Shown here: piece by piece, positions 47,302 through 55,962 of the stretch | Position numbering within the stretch: the stretch's first letter is position 1 | Layout: each line of letters starts with the position of its first letter | From: CAZJFH01 sp964545205 | GTDB lineage: Bacteria > Pseudomonadota > Alphaproteobacteria > Rhodospirillales > Magnetospirillaceae | DNA length: 64,000 bases | Assembly (NCBI GenBank): GCA_964545205.1 | Contig: CAZJFH010000014.1 | Coordinates: 1 to 64,000, forward strand | Direction: 5' to 3' | Made by a program: the position numbers and the translations under genes | The notes under the pieces: model-generated | Seen by the model: the letters and a program-made list of their open reading frames with translations, nothing else | What the model was told of the DNA's origin: nothing | Database searches by the model: none

Positions 47302-48735
47302 CTACTTCGCCAGGCCCTTCACCTGTGCCGAGGCGGTCACCCGATTCTGGCCGGTATAGGCCTCGTGGTTGGCCTCGATGTCGGCGAGCTTGTAGAGGTA
47401 GTTGATCATCATGCCGGCCGATTCGCGCATGCCCTTGGGCGAGGTGTCGGCGAGCCAGTTCAGGCGCTCCATGCGGGCGCCGTTGGACAGGTGGAAATGC
47501 GCCACCGGGTCCAGCGCCTTGCCGCTGGGCCGCTTGGCCTCGGTCAGGTAGCGGGCGCACAGGCGCATCAGCGGCGCCTTCATCGGCTCGACCAGGCCGG
47601 GATCCTGGAACCACTCCGGCGAGCCGAGCAGCGCCTTGAGGCTGCCCTTGGCGGCCATGCCGTTGGTCGCCTGGGTCAGCGCCTTGTGCTCGGCGGCGGT
47701 CAGCAGGCCGGGCTCGCCCTGGCCCAGCCGTTCGTCGAGCCACGACCGGAAGCCGGGGATCGGCGACAGCGTGGCGAAGGTCTTCAGGTTGGGGAATTCG
47801 GCGGCCAGCACCTCGACCACGCGCTTGATCAGGAAGTTGCCGAAGCTGATGCCGGCCAGTCCCTTCTGGGCATTGGAGATCGAATAGAAGATCGCCGTGT
47901 CGGCGGCGGTCGGATCGCCCACCGGCGCCGCTTCGTCGAGCAGGTCGTGGATATTGGTCGCGATGCCGCGCACCAGCGCCACCTCGACGAAGATCAGCGG
48001 TTCCTCGGGCATGCGCGGATGGAAGAAGGCGTAGAGCCGGCGGTCGGAATCGAGCCGGTTCTTGAGGTCGTCCCAGCTTTCGATCGCGTGCACCGCCTCG
48101 TAGGCGATGATCTTCTCGAGCAGGGCGGCCGGCGAGCGCCAGGTCAGGCGCCGCAATTCCAGGAACCCGACGTCGAACCAGGATGCCAGCAGGCCCTTGA
48201 GGTCGGACTCGAGCCCGGCCAGTTCCGGGTGCTCGCGCCGGTGGCGCAGCAGTTCGGAGCGCATGTCGACCAGGAACTTCACGCCTTCCGGCAGGCCGTT
48301 GAACTGGGTCAGCAGCCGCACGCGCGGCGGCTCCAGCGCCACGCGGAGCTGGGTTTCGGCCGCGCTCCGTGCGGCGGGGTCGGCGGCGGCCAGCGCCCGG
48401 TCCATGGCGGCGTCGACGGCCTTGCGGTCGATGTCGAACTCTGTCGCCAGCATCGTCAGGAAGCGCAGCCGGCCCTCGGCGTTCAGGCCGATATAGGTGC
48501 GCCCGAGCTGGGCGGCGCGGGTGCGGGCCGAGACCTCGCCGCCGCGGCCCTCGAGGCAGGCCCGCATCTGCTCGCGCACGTCCTCGGCGTCGTCGGGCGG
48601 CAGGTCGGGGGCCGGCGCGCGCATGCTACCGGCCAGGTCGCGCCACAGCGTGCGCAGATTCCGCAGGCGTTCGAGCAGACTCGGGCTGACGGCTTGGGTC
48701 ATGCTGGAGGGTCTCTCCTCGACGTTGTCCATCAT
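47302..48735 (-). CDS. Malonyl-CoA decarboxylase
   Basis: A 477-residue enzyme converting malonyl-CoA to acetyl-CoA and CO2. The N-terminal helical domain (about 30-190) is followed by the GNAT-like catalytic domain with FATLSPIPGF (catalytic Ser) and HFHLSNGARMERLNWLAD (catalytic His and Asn). Length is normal for the bacterial family. Start uncertain between 48735 (MMDN...) and 48702. It lies 39 bases upstream of the malonic-semialdehyde-reductase-like gene. Confidence 0.93.
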   Translation of the reverse strand: MMDNVEERPSSMTQAVSPSLLERLRNLRTLWRDLAGSMRAPAPDLPPDDAEDVREQMRACLEGRGGEVSARTRAAQLGRTYIGLNAEGRLRFLTMLATEFDIDRKAVDAAMDRALAAADPAARSAAETQLRVALEPPRVRLLTQFNGLPEGVKFLVDMRSELLRHRREHPELAGLESDLKGLLASWFDVGFLELRRLTWRSPAALLEKIIAYEAVHAIESWDDLKNRLDSDRRLYAFFHPRMPEEPLIFVEVALVRGIATNIHDLLDEAAPVGDPTAADTAIFYSISNAQKGLAGISFGNFLIKRVVEVLAAEFPNLKTFATLSPIPGFRSWLDERLGQGEPGLLTAAEHKALTQATNGMAAKGSLKALLGSPEWFQDPGLVEPMKAPLMRLCARYLTEAKRPSGKALDPVAHFHLSNGARMERLNWLADTSPKGMRESAGMMINYLYKLADIEANHEAYTGQNRVTASAQVKGLAK

Positions 48736-48786
48736 CGGCTCCCGATCATCTCGTGTTCACCATCATGCGCCAATCAGGCCCACGGT

Positions 48787-50229
48787 CTACGGGCCTTGGT
48801 CCAGGGCGGCAAGGACCTGGGGCAGCAATTCGGCCAGATCCTCGGCGATGAGGCCGCGGCCGAAGAGACCGGCGGCGGCGCCCTGGAGCCAGGCGGCGGC
48901 GCAGCCGGCCTCGAACCCCGCCAGGCCCTGGGCCATCAGCCCGACCGCGATGCCGGCCAGCGTGTCGCCGCTGCCGGCGGTGGCCAGGTCGGGCGGCGCG
49001 TTGGCGTTGATCGCCGCGCGGCCGTCGGGGGCCGCGATCACCGTGTCGGCGCCCTTGAGCAGCACGACGCAGCCGCTCCGCGCCGCCGCCGCTCGCGCCC
49101 GGCTCAGGCGGTCGCCCTCAAGGCCCGGGAACAGGCGCGCGAACTCGCCGTCGTGCGGGGTCAGCAGCACGCGCCCGCCGCCGTGGCGGAACAGCGCCTC
49201 GGGCGTGCCGGCGAAGGCGGTCAGGGCGTCGGCGTCGAGCACGCAGGCCTTGCCGGCGCGCAGCGCCGCCAGGGCGCGGGCCGCGGTCTCGCCGCCGCGC
49301 CCGCTGCCGGGACCGATCAGGAACGCGTTGCGCCGCGCGTCCTCGACCAGCTCGTCGAAGTCGTCGAGCGGCGCCAGCAGATTGCCCGGCATGTCGCCTG
49401 CCGCCAGGTCGAGCACCGAGTCCGGCACCGCCAGCGTCACCAGCCCGGCCCCGGCCCGCCGTGCCGCCCGCGCCGCCAGCCGGGCGGCGCCGGTCATCTG
49501 GGCGCCGCCGACCACCACGGCATGGCCGCGGGCGTATTTGTGGTCGGCCGGGCCCGGGCGCGGCAGCCGCCACAGCGCCGGGCCGTTCTCGAAGGTGTTC
49601 GGGGCGATGTCGGCCAGCACGGCGGCGGGGATGCCGATATCGGCGACCACCACCTCGCCGCAGGCCTCGCGGCCCGGCAGCAGCAGATGGCCGGGCTTCT
49701 TGCGGAAGAAGGTCACCGTCAGGGCGGCTCGCGGCGCGGCGCCCAGGATGGCGCCGCGATCGCCGTGCACGCCGCTGGGCACGTCGACGGCGACGCAGGG
49801 CAGGGCGCGGCGGCCGATCTCTTCGACCAGCGCCCGGGCGGCGCCGTCGAGCGGCCGCGCCAGCCCGGCGCCGAACAGCGCGTCGACGACCAGGGCGCGG
49901 CCGTCGAGCAGGTCGGGGCCGGCCGGATGCACCGGGCCGTTCCAGCGCGCCGCCATGGCGGCGGCGTCGCCGCGCAGCCGCCCCGGATCGCCGAGCAGGC
50001 CGAGCCGCACGGGCCAGCCGGCGCGCTGCAACAGCCGGGCCGCCACGAAGCCGTCGCCGCCGTTGTTGCCCGGCCCGCACAGCACCGCGACGGGGCACGG
50101 CCGCCAGCGGCGGCGGACCGCATTGGCCACCGCCCAGCCGGCCGCCTCCATCAGCGCCGCGCCGGTCACCCCGGCCGCCATCGCGGCGGCATCGGCGGCG
50201 TACATCTGTCGCACCGAAAGCAGTTCCAT
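48787..50229 (-). CDS. nnr: Bifunctional NAD(P)HX epimerase/dehydratase
   Basis: A 480-residue fusion repairing hydrated NAD(P)H. The N-terminal YjeF epimerase domain (about 1-205) shows CGPGNNGGDGFVAARLL and ALFGAGLARPL. The C-terminal carbohydrate-kinase-like dehydratase (about 215-475) has KYARGHAVVVGG, LLTPHDGEFARL and ATAGSGDTLAG, with the ADP/ATP site and catalytic Asp in GSGD. Same strand as malonyl-CoA decarboxylase, with a 51-base gap. Confidence 0.95.
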   Translation of the reverse strand: MELLSVRQMYAADAAAMAAGVTGAALMEAAGWAVANAVRRRWRPCPVAVLCGPGNNGGDGFVAARLLQRAGWPVRLGLLGDPGRLRGDAAAMAARWNGPVHPAGPDLLDGRALVVDALFGAGLARPLDGAARALVEEIGRRALPCVAVDVPSGVHGDRGAILGAAPRAALTVTFFRKKPGHLLLPGREACGEVVVADIGIPAAVLADIAPNTFENGPALWRLPRPGPADHKYARGHAVVVGGAQMTGAARLAARAARRAGAGLVTLAVPDSVLDLAAGDMPGNLLAPLDDFDELVEDARRNAFLIGPGSGRGGETAARALAALRAGKACVLDADALTAFAGTPEALFRHGGGRVLLTPHDGEFARLFPGLEGDRLSRARAAAARSGCVVLLKGADTVIAAPDGRAAINANAPPDLATAGSGDTLAGIAVGLMAQGLAGFEAGCAAAWLQGAAAGLFGRGLIAEDLAELLPQVLAALDQGP

Positions 50230-50323
50230 ATCTCCAGGGTACCGACGCCCCCGGCATTTGCAACGGCAGTGCTTCGTCCTATAAGTGTCCGCACCGGCAT
50301 AATTCCTTCGGCGAGGTTGGGCG

Positions 50324-51577
50324 GTGCATGTTCTGGTGATGGGCTCGGGCGTCGTCGGCGTCGCGACCGCTTGGTTCCTGGCCCGGGACGGCCACCAGGT
50401 GACCGTCGTCGACCGTCAGCCGGGCGCCGGCCTGGAGACCAGCTTCGCCAATGGCGGCCAGGTCTCGGCCAGCCATGCCGAGCCGTGGGCCAGTCCCGAG
50501 ACGCTGCGCAAGGTGCTGAAATGGTTGGGCCGGCCCGACGCGCCGCTGGTGTTCCGCTGGTGGCGCTGGGACCCGGCGCTGTGGTCGTGGCTGGCCCGGT
50601 TCCTGAGCAACTGCCCGGCCGAGCGCGCCCGCGTCAACACCGAGCGGACGCTGCGGGTCGCGTTGTATTCGCGCAGCGTGCTGCGCCAGCTCCGCGCCGA
50701 CACCGGCATCCGCTACGACCAGCGCCAGCAGGGCATCCTGCACTTCTACCGCGACAAGCGCGAATTCGAGCACGCCCTGCGCATCGCCGAGCTGATGGCG
50801 GCCCACGGCCTGCCGCGCGAGCCGCTGACCCCCAGCCAGTGCCTGACGGTCGAACCGGCGCTGTACGGCATCCAGCGCGAGCTCGCGGGCGGGCTGTTCA
50901 GCCCCTACGACGAGAGCGGCGACGCCCACAAGTTCACCACCGAGCTGGCGCGGCTGGCGGCGGAGAAGGGCGTGCTGTTCCTCAACGGCCTGCAGGTCCG
51001 GCGCCTGCAGCAGGAGGGCGGCCGCATCACCGGCGTCGTCACCGATCAGGGCCGCGTCGTCGCCGACGCCTACGTGCTGGCGCTGGGAAGCTGGTCGCCG
51101 CTGGTGGCGCGCTCGGTCGGCCTCGGGCTGCCGATCTATCCGGCCAAGGGCTACTCGGTGACGGTGGGGGTGACGGACCCGGACGAGGCGCCGACGGTCA
51201 GCCTGACCGACGACGAGAACAAGCTGGTGTTCAGCCGCCTCGGCGACCGGCTGCGGGTGGCGGGCACCGCCGAGTTCGCCGGCTGGAATCCGGAGATGAC
51301 CGTCCGCCGTGCCGAGGTGGTGCTCGAGAAGGCGCGCAAGGTGTTCCCGGCCGCCGGCGACTGGCAGGCGGCCGAGCTGTGGACCGGGCTGCGGCCGGTG
51401 ACCCCGGACAGCGTTCCGATCATCGGCGCCACCGCTTTTCCCAATCTGTGGCTCAACACCGGCCACGGCACCCTGGGCTGGACCATGTCCTGCGGATCGG
51501 GGCGCATCATCGCCGATCTGGTCGCCGGCCGGCGGCCGGAAATCCCCGTCGACGGCCTCGGCCTCGACCGGTTTTGA
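50324..51577 (+). CDS. dadA: D-amino acid dehydrogenase small subunit (DadA-type)
   Basis: A 417-residue FAD oxidoreductase. The dinucleotide-binding GSGVVGVATAWFLARDG stands at the N-terminus; the DadA-specific PGAGLETSFANGGQVSASHAEPWA follows. C-terminal GLRPVTPDSVPIIGAT and GHGTLGWTMSCGSG complete the FAD site. It oxidises D-alanine and others at the inner membrane. No dadX or lrp gene is adjacent. Confidence 0.94.
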   Translation: MHVLVMGSGVVGVATAWFLARDGHQVTVVDRQPGAGLETSFANGGQVSASHAEPWASPETLRKVLKWLGRPDAPLVFRWWRWDPALWSWLARFLSNCPAERARVNTERTLRVALYSRSVLRQLRADTGIRYDQRQQGILHFYRDKREFEHALRIAELMAAHGLPREPLTPSQCLTVEPALYGIQRELAGGLFSPYDESGDAHKFTTELARLAAEKGVLFLNGLQVRRLQQEGGRITGVVTDQGRVVADAYVLALGSWSPLVARSVGLGLPIYPAKGYSVTVGVTDPDEAPTVSLTDDENKLVFSRLGDRLRVAGTAEFAGWNPEMTVRRAEVVLEKARKVFPAAGDWQAAELWTGLRPVTPDSVPIIGATAFPNLWLNTGHGTLGWTMSCGSGRIIADLVAGRRPEIPVDGLGLDRF

Positions 51578-51668
51578 CCGCCAAGCGGGTGGCGGCGCGC
51601 GGCCGCAAGCGGTATATTAGACCGTAGTGAATTTACGCCACGGTTGCCGACAGCAAGGGAGGCGCCGC

Positions 51669-52055
51669 ATGGAGCCGGTCTTCCTCGACAGTCTCTACGA
51701 CGAGACGATGCGGCTGATGGAAGACGCGCGGGACTATCACCGGCACTGGGAGCAGTCCGACCGCGCCGCGCTGCCGCTCAACGAGGGATGCGCGATGTCG
51801 CGCGAATGCCTGTCGATGACCGCACGGCTGACCAGCGTGATGGCCTGGGTGCTGACCCAGCGCGCCATCAGCGCCGGCGAGATCGAGGCCGAAGAGGCGG
51901 CCGACGACGAGTACCGCCTGCTGGCCGAGGCGATCCACGTCACGCCGGTGCGGATGCAGTCCGACCGCCTGCCGCGCCGGCTGTGGCGGCTGCTCGATTC
52001 GAGCTGGCGGCTGTATCGGCGGGTGCAGCGGCTGGAGTCCCAGCTCGTCCACTGA
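51669..52055 (+). CDS. DUF1465-family protein (RcdA-like)
   Basis: A 128-residue helical protein. FLDSLYDETMRLMEDARDYH, then LSMTARLTSVMAWVLTQRAISAGEI and an acidic stretch match DUF1465. Its best known member, RcdA of Caulobacter, is a ClpXP adaptor in cell-cycle proteolysis. Restricted to alphaproteobacteria, so it also supports the taxonomic reading. Start ATG 51669 with AGGGAGGCGCC upstream. Confidence 0.85.
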   Translation: MEPVFLDSLYDETMRLMEDARDYHRHWEQSDRAALPLNEGCAMSRECLSMTARLTSVMAWVLTQRAISAGEIEAEEAADDEYRLLAEAIHVTPVRMQSDRLPRRLWRLLDSSWRLYRRVQRLESQLVH

Positions 52056-52070
52056 GCCTCCCGCTGCCGT

Positions 52071-53315
52071 CTATTCCGCGGCGAGTTCCATGCCGGCCCT
52101 GTCGTGGGTGCGGATGAAGTCGCGGACTCGCGGATAGATCTCCTGGCGCCAGCGGCGGCCGTTGAAGACGCCGTAATGGCCGACCCGCTCCTGAAGGTGG
52201 TGCGAGCGCTTCGCCGCGGGCAGGTTCGTGCACAGGCCGTGCGCGGCGTGGGTCTGTCCGACGCCGGTGATGTCGTCCTTTTCGCCCTCCACCGTCATCA
52301 GCGCCGTGTTGCGAATCGCCGCCGGCTCGACCGGGGCGTCGCGGTGGCGCATGACGCCGCGCGGAAGCTGGTGCTCCTGGAACGCCACGCGGATGGTCTG
52401 CAGGTAGTAGTCGGCGGTCAGGTCCATCACCGACATGTACTCGTCGTAGAACTCGCGGTGCGCCTTGGCGCTGTCGCCGTCGCCCCGCATCAGGTGATGG
52501 AACATGTGCAGGTGGGCGTTGACGTGACGGTCGATGTTCATGCTCATGAACCCCGACAGCTGCAGGAAGCCCGGATAGACCCGCCGGCCGGCGCCCGCGT
52601 GCACCAGCGGCACGGTGTGGACCACGTTGCGCTCGAACCAGCGCAGCGGCCGGCTGGTCGCCACCTCGTTGACCTTGGTCGGATTGACGCGGGTGTCGAT
52701 CGGGCCGCCCATGAGCACCAGCGACGCCGGCTGCATCGGGTCGTCGGCGGCGGCGAGCAGGGCGGTCGCCGACAGCACCGGCACCGACGGCTGACAGACC
52801 GCCATGACGTGCAGGTTCGGCCCCAGCGCGCGGATGAAGTCGATGACGTAGTCGATGTAGTCGTCGAGATCGAAGTCGCCGAGGAACGCCGGCACCTCGC
52901 TGGCGCAGGTCCAGTCGGTGATGTAGACGTCGTGCTCGGGCAGCAGCGCCTCGACCGTGCCGCGCAGCAGGGTCGCGTAATGGCCGGAGAGCGGCGCCAC
53001 GAGCAGCACCTTGGGATGGCGGCGCTCGGTCGCGCGCTGGAAGTGCAGCAGCCGGCAGAAGGTCTTTTCCATCGCCACCACTTCGCGGACCGCCACGGTC
53101 TCGCCCTCGACGACGGTCTCGTTCAGACCGAAGGCCGGTTTGCCGTAGCGGCGCGTCGTGCGCTCGATCAGCTCGCAGCCGGCGGCCACGGCGCGGCCGT
53201 AGCCGGTGTACGAGATCGGCAGAAAGGGGCTGCTGTACACTTGCTGCATGGCCTCGGCCATCATCCGCATCGGCTGGACCGCTGCCCGCTGCAGTTCGTG
53301 CATGTGATAGAGCAT
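52071..53315 (-). CDS. phaZ: Intracellular polyhydroxyalkanoate depolymerase
   Basis: A 414-residue intracellular PHB depolymerase (PhaZ1 type) without signal peptide. The nucleophile is a Cys in VCQPSVPVLSA instead of the lipase Ser, as known for this family. LVAPLSGHYATLLRGT, VYITDWTCASEVP and the C-terminal HHLQERVGHYGVFNGRRWR are diagnostic. It mobilises stored PHB granules. Start 53315 is followed upstream by an AT-rich region with a palindrome. Confidence 0.95.
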   Translation of the reverse strand: MLYHMHELQRAAVQPMRMMAEAMQQVYSSPFLPISYTGYGRAVAAGCELIERTTRRYGKPAFGLNETVVEGETVAVREVVAMEKTFCRLLHFQRATERRHPKVLLVAPLSGHYATLLRGTVEALLPEHDVYITDWTCASEVPAFLGDFDLDDYIDYVIDFIRALGPNLHVMAVCQPSVPVLSATALLAAADDPMQPASLVLMGGPIDTRVNPTKVNEVATSRPLRWFERNVVHTVPLVHAGAGRRVYPGFLQLSGFMSMNIDRHVNAHLHMFHHLMRGDGDSAKAHREFYDEYMSVMDLTADYYLQTIRVAFQEHQLPRGVMRHRDAPVEPAAIRNTALMTVEGEKDDITGVGQTHAAHGLCTNLPAAKRSHHLQERVGHYGVFNGRRWRQEIYPRVRDFIRTHDRAGMELAAE

Positions 53316-53381
53316 TCGGCATCCCTCGAATGTGTTAGGACGGAAGGGGTATCATTTTGTTTCCTCCGGGACGTCCTCCAG

Positions 53382-53404
53382 CGCAACAAAATTTTCGCGT
53401 TGCG
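53382..53404. promoter_or_regulatory. Palindrome in the phaZ / lipoprotein divergent region
   Basis: CGCAAC (53382-53387), 11-base AT-rich spacer, GTTGCG (53399-53404). It lies about 70 bases before phaZ on the minus strand, next to an AT-rich block (ataataattttaaag) that may hold promoter elements. A repressor of PHB genes such as PhaR is a possible binder, but I cannot confirm a motif match. Confidence 0.4.
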
Positions 53405-53547
53405 ATAATAATTTTAAAGTTGCCAAAAGCGGGAACAGGCGCTCCGCCTCGGCATACCCCGGTCATGCCGCGCTGCAGCATTTCACGGCCGGAACAAAAC
53501 CGCACTTCTCGGCGTTGAGCAGGCGACGACAACGAATGGAGGAGCCC

Positions 53548-53790
53548 ATGAAACGCATGGCGCTTGTAGCCGCTCTCGCGGCCACCACGGGCTTGGCCGC
53601 GTGCGGCACCAGCACGACGGACCGCGCCCTTTCGGGTGCCGGCATCGGCGCGGCCGGCGGCGCGGCCGTGGGCGCCCTGAGCGGTGATCCGATGACCGGT
53701 GCGCTTCTTGGCGCCGGCGTCGGGGCCGCGGGTGGCGCCCTGACCGACCGTGAGGACATCGACCTCGGCGAGCCCATCTGGCGGCGCTGA
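53548..53790 (+). CDS. Glycine-zipper lipoprotein
   Basis: An 80-residue lipoprotein: signal and lipobox GLAAC (Cys19), then two Gly-zipper repeats (GAGIGAAGGAAVGALSG and GALLGAGVGAAGGALTD), a pattern of small outer-membrane-associated proteins (SlyB/YMGG-like). It ends EDIDLGEPIWRR. Its ribosome site is GGAGGAGCCC. Followed by a hairpin. Confidence 0.85.
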   Translation: MKRMALVAALAATTGLAACGTSTTDRALSGAGIGAAGGAAVGALSGDPMTGALLGAGVGAAGGALTDREDIDLGEPIWRR

Positions 53791-53813
53791 TCCGGCCCGA
53801 ATCGGCGGAGCGG

Positions 53814-53841
53814 GCCCGGCGGACCGGATGGTCCTCCGGGC
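53814..53841 (+). terminator. Hairpin after the glycine-zipper lipoprotein gene
   Basis: GCCCGGCGGACC (53814-53825), loop GGAT, GGTCCTCCGGGC (53830-53841) with one mismatch. It has no clear T-run after it, so termination may be partial. Confidence 0.5.
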
Positions 53842-53920
53842 CTAATCCGTTGGGGTGCAAACCTTCGTGGGGGTTGGAAGCGAACTGGGGCCTTTCTATG
53901 ATCGCGGCGCGCGCCGGGGC

Positions 53921-53976
53921 TTCACAACGCCGCCGGGCGGCTCTATAGTCCGAGCATTCATTGGAATTATTCCAGA
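53921..53976 (+). promoter_or_regulatory. sodB promoter with Irr-type ICE box
   Basis: TTCACA (53921-53926), 17-base spacer, TATAGT (53944-53949). Just after the expected start lies ATTGGAATTATTCCAGA (53960-53976), with TGGAAT-T-ATTCCA as a perfect palindrome. It matches all but two positions of the alphaproteobacterial Irr/ICE consensus as I remember it (TTTRGAAYNRTTCYAAA). Bound Irr here would block sodB transcription under iron limitation. Confidence 0.7.
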
Positions 53977-53994
53977 AAACTTGAGAGGTACGCC

Positions 53995-54597
53995 ATGGCA
54001 GTCGAGCTTCCCCCGCTCCCTTACGATCAGTCGGCCCTCGAGCCGCACATGTCGGCCAAGACGCTGTCGTTCCACCACGGCAAGCACCACCAGGCTTACG
54101 TCACCAACTACAACAACGCCGTCAAGGACACGCCGCTCGACGGCAAGCCGCTCGAGGAGGTGATCAAGCAGGTCGCCGGCGATTCCAGCAAGATGGCGGT
54201 GTTCAACAACGGCGCCCAGGTCTGGAACCACACCTTCTTCTGGCACTCGATGAAGCCGAACGGCGGCGGCCGCCCGAGCGGCGACCTTCTGGCCCGCATC
54301 GAGGCCGATTTCGGCAGCTTCGACAAGTTCAAGGACGAGTTCAAGCAGGCCGGCGCCACCCAGTTCGGCTCGGGCTGGGCGTGGCTGGTCCTCGACGGCG
54401 GCAAGCTGGCGGTGACCAAGACCGCCAACGCGGACAATCCGCTGACCAAGCAGCAGACGCCCCTGCTGACCTGCGACGTGTGGGAGCACGCCTATTATCT
54501 CGACTACCAGAACCGCCGCCCGGACTTCCTGGCGACGTTCCTCGACAATCTGGTCAACTGGGACTTCGTCGCCGACAATCTGGCGAAGGCGAAGTAA
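53995..54597 (+). CDS. sodB: Superoxide dismutase (Fe/Mn family)
   Basis: A 200-residue cytosolic dismutase converting superoxide to H2O2 and O2. Metal ligands: His27 in SFHHGKHHQAY, His in WNHTFFWHSM, and Asp/His in CDVWEHAYYLDYQNRR. The QTPLLTCDVWEH block and QFGSGWAWL favour the iron type (SodB), consistent with the iron-responsive box upstream. Standard length. Convergent with the Mth938-like gene with no gap. Confidence 0.95.
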   Translation: MAVELPPLPYDQSALEPHMSAKTLSFHHGKHHQAYVTNYNNAVKDTPLDGKPLEEVIKQVAGDSSKMAVFNNGAQVWNHTFFWHSMKPNGGGRPSGDLLARIEADFGSFDKFKDEFKQAGATQFGSGWAWLVLDGGKLAVTKTANADNPLTKQQTPLLTCDVWEHAYYLDYQNRRPDFLATFLDNLVNWDFVADNLAKAK

Positions 54598-54972
54598 TCA
54601 GACGGCGATCAGCGCCGCGGCGACGCGGCGCTCTTCCGCCATCAGCACGTTGTAGGTGCGGCACGCGCTGCCGGTGTCCATGGTCTCGACCGCGATGCCG
54701 GCCTGGCGCAACACCTTGCGCAGATCCGGTTCGAGAAACACCTGCCGCGGTCCGCAGCCCAGCAGCAGCACGTCGATGCGCTCGGCGGCCAGGAGCAGCG
54801 GTTCCAGCGCCGCGCGGTCGACCTGTTCGATGGTGTCCGGCGCCCAGTCGACGACCCGGTCGGCGAAGACGATCCGCGAGCCTTCGTAGCGGCTGCCGGT
54901 GATGCGGAAGCCGCCGTCGCCGTAGGCCTCGATGATCTGGCGGCCGGCGGGAATGAGGGGAGTGACGTCCAT
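54598..54972 (-). CDS. Mth938-like (DUF498) protein
   Basis: A 124-residue protein. YGDGGFRITGSRYEGSRIVF and VLLLGCGPRQVFLEPDLRKVL with a late TGSACRTYNVLMAEERRVAAALIAV match the Mth938/NDUFAF3 family. The mitochondrial relative helps complex I assembly. Placement right after secF is usual in alphaproteobacteria. Function in bacteria unknown. Confidence 0.85.
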   Translation of the reverse strand: MDVTPLIPAGRQIIEAYGDGGFRITGSRYEGSRIVFADRVVDWAPDTIEQVDRAALEPLLLAAERIDVLLLGCGPRQVFLEPDLRKVLRQAGIAVETMDTGSACRTYNVLMAEERRVAAALIAV

Positions 54973-55004
54973 CCGGAGAATATGGGCCGGCGGCGGCGCG
55001 CCCG

Positions 55005-55952
55005 CTAGCCCTGGCTCTCCGGCGACTCGGCCTCGCCCTCGACGCCCGGCGGCTTCTCGGTCTGCGACAGGCTGCGCAGATCGAAATAGAGCAGAACCGG
55101 CACGCCGACATAGATCGAGGAATAGGTCCCGATCAGCACGCCGAAGATCATCGCCAGCGCGAAGCCCTCGAGCACCTCGCCGCCCAGGAAATACAGCGCC
55201 GTGACCGCCAGCAGGGTGGTGCCGCCGGTCAGCAGGGTGCGCGGCAGCGTCTCGTTCACCGACAGGTTCAGCAGGTCGAAGATCGACAGCGCCTTGTACT
55301 TGCGCATGTTTTCGCGAACGCGGTCGTAGATCACCACCGTGTCGTTGATCGAGTAGCCGGCGATGGTCAGGATCGCCGCGACGATGGTCAGATCGAAATT
55401 CAGCCCCAGGATCGAGAAGAAGCCGAAGGTGGCGACCACGTCGTGGAAGGTCGCGACCAGCGCGCCGACCGCGAACGGCCACTCGAAACGCAGCCAGATA
55501 TAGGCGGCGATGGCCAGGATCGACAGGCTGACCGCCCAGACCGCATCCTCGCGCAACTGCTCGCCGACCTTGGGGCCGACGAATTCGGTGCGCCGGTACT
55601 CGTAGCCCTCGCCCAGGGCTTGCTTGATCGTCTCGATCGCCGCCGCCTGCGCTTTCTCGTCGCCTTCCTGGCGCTGCACCCGGATCAGCACGTCGTTGGG
55701 CGCGCCGAAGGTCTGCAGCGCCACCTCGCCGACGCCCAGCCCCGAAAGCCGCTCGCGCATCTTCGCGAGGTCGGCCGGGCCAGGGGTCTCGACCTCGATC
55801 AGGATGCCGCCGGCGAAATCGATGCCGTAATTCAGGCTGCGGGTGCCCAACGAGACGATCGAGCCGATGATGATGATCGCGGTGATCGCGAATGCGATCA
55901 CGCGCTTGCCGAGGAAGTCGATCTTGGTGCCGTAGGGAAGCCGGATCAGCAT
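55005..55952 (-). CDS. secF: Protein translocase subunit SecF
   Basis: A 315-residue inner-membrane protein with six spans. LNYGIDFAGGILIEV near residues 40-55, VGPKVGEQLREDAVWAVSLSILAI and IAGYSINDTVVIYDRVRENMR are signature blocks of SecF. It uses the proton gradient with SecD to complete export. The gap to secD is ten bases. Confidence 0.96.
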   Translation of the reverse strand: MLIRLPYGTKIDFLGKRVIAFAITAIIIIGSIVSLGTRSLNYGIDFAGGILIEVETPGPADLAKMRERLSGLGVGEVALQTFGAPNDVLIRVQRQEGDEKAQAAAIETIKQALGEGYEYRRTEFVGPKVGEQLREDAVWAVSLSILAIAAYIWLRFEWPFAVGALVATFHDVVATFGFFSILGLNFDLTIVAAILTIAGYSINDTVVIYDRVRENMRKYKALSIFDLLNLSVNETLPRTLLTGGTTLLAVTALYFLGGEVLEGFALAMIFGVLIGTYSSIYVGVPVLLYFDLRSLSQTEKPPGVEGEAESPESQG

Positions 55953-55962
55953 GGCGCTACTT

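Noticed and set aside
46723..51627. A very long open frame (over 1600 codons) on the plus strand, antisense to the nitroreductase, malonyl-CoA decarboxylase and nnr genes
   Set aside because: It is an artefact of high GC. Its translation is low-complexity Arg/Gly/Ala/His-rich, matches no fold, and runs across several clear genes on both strands.
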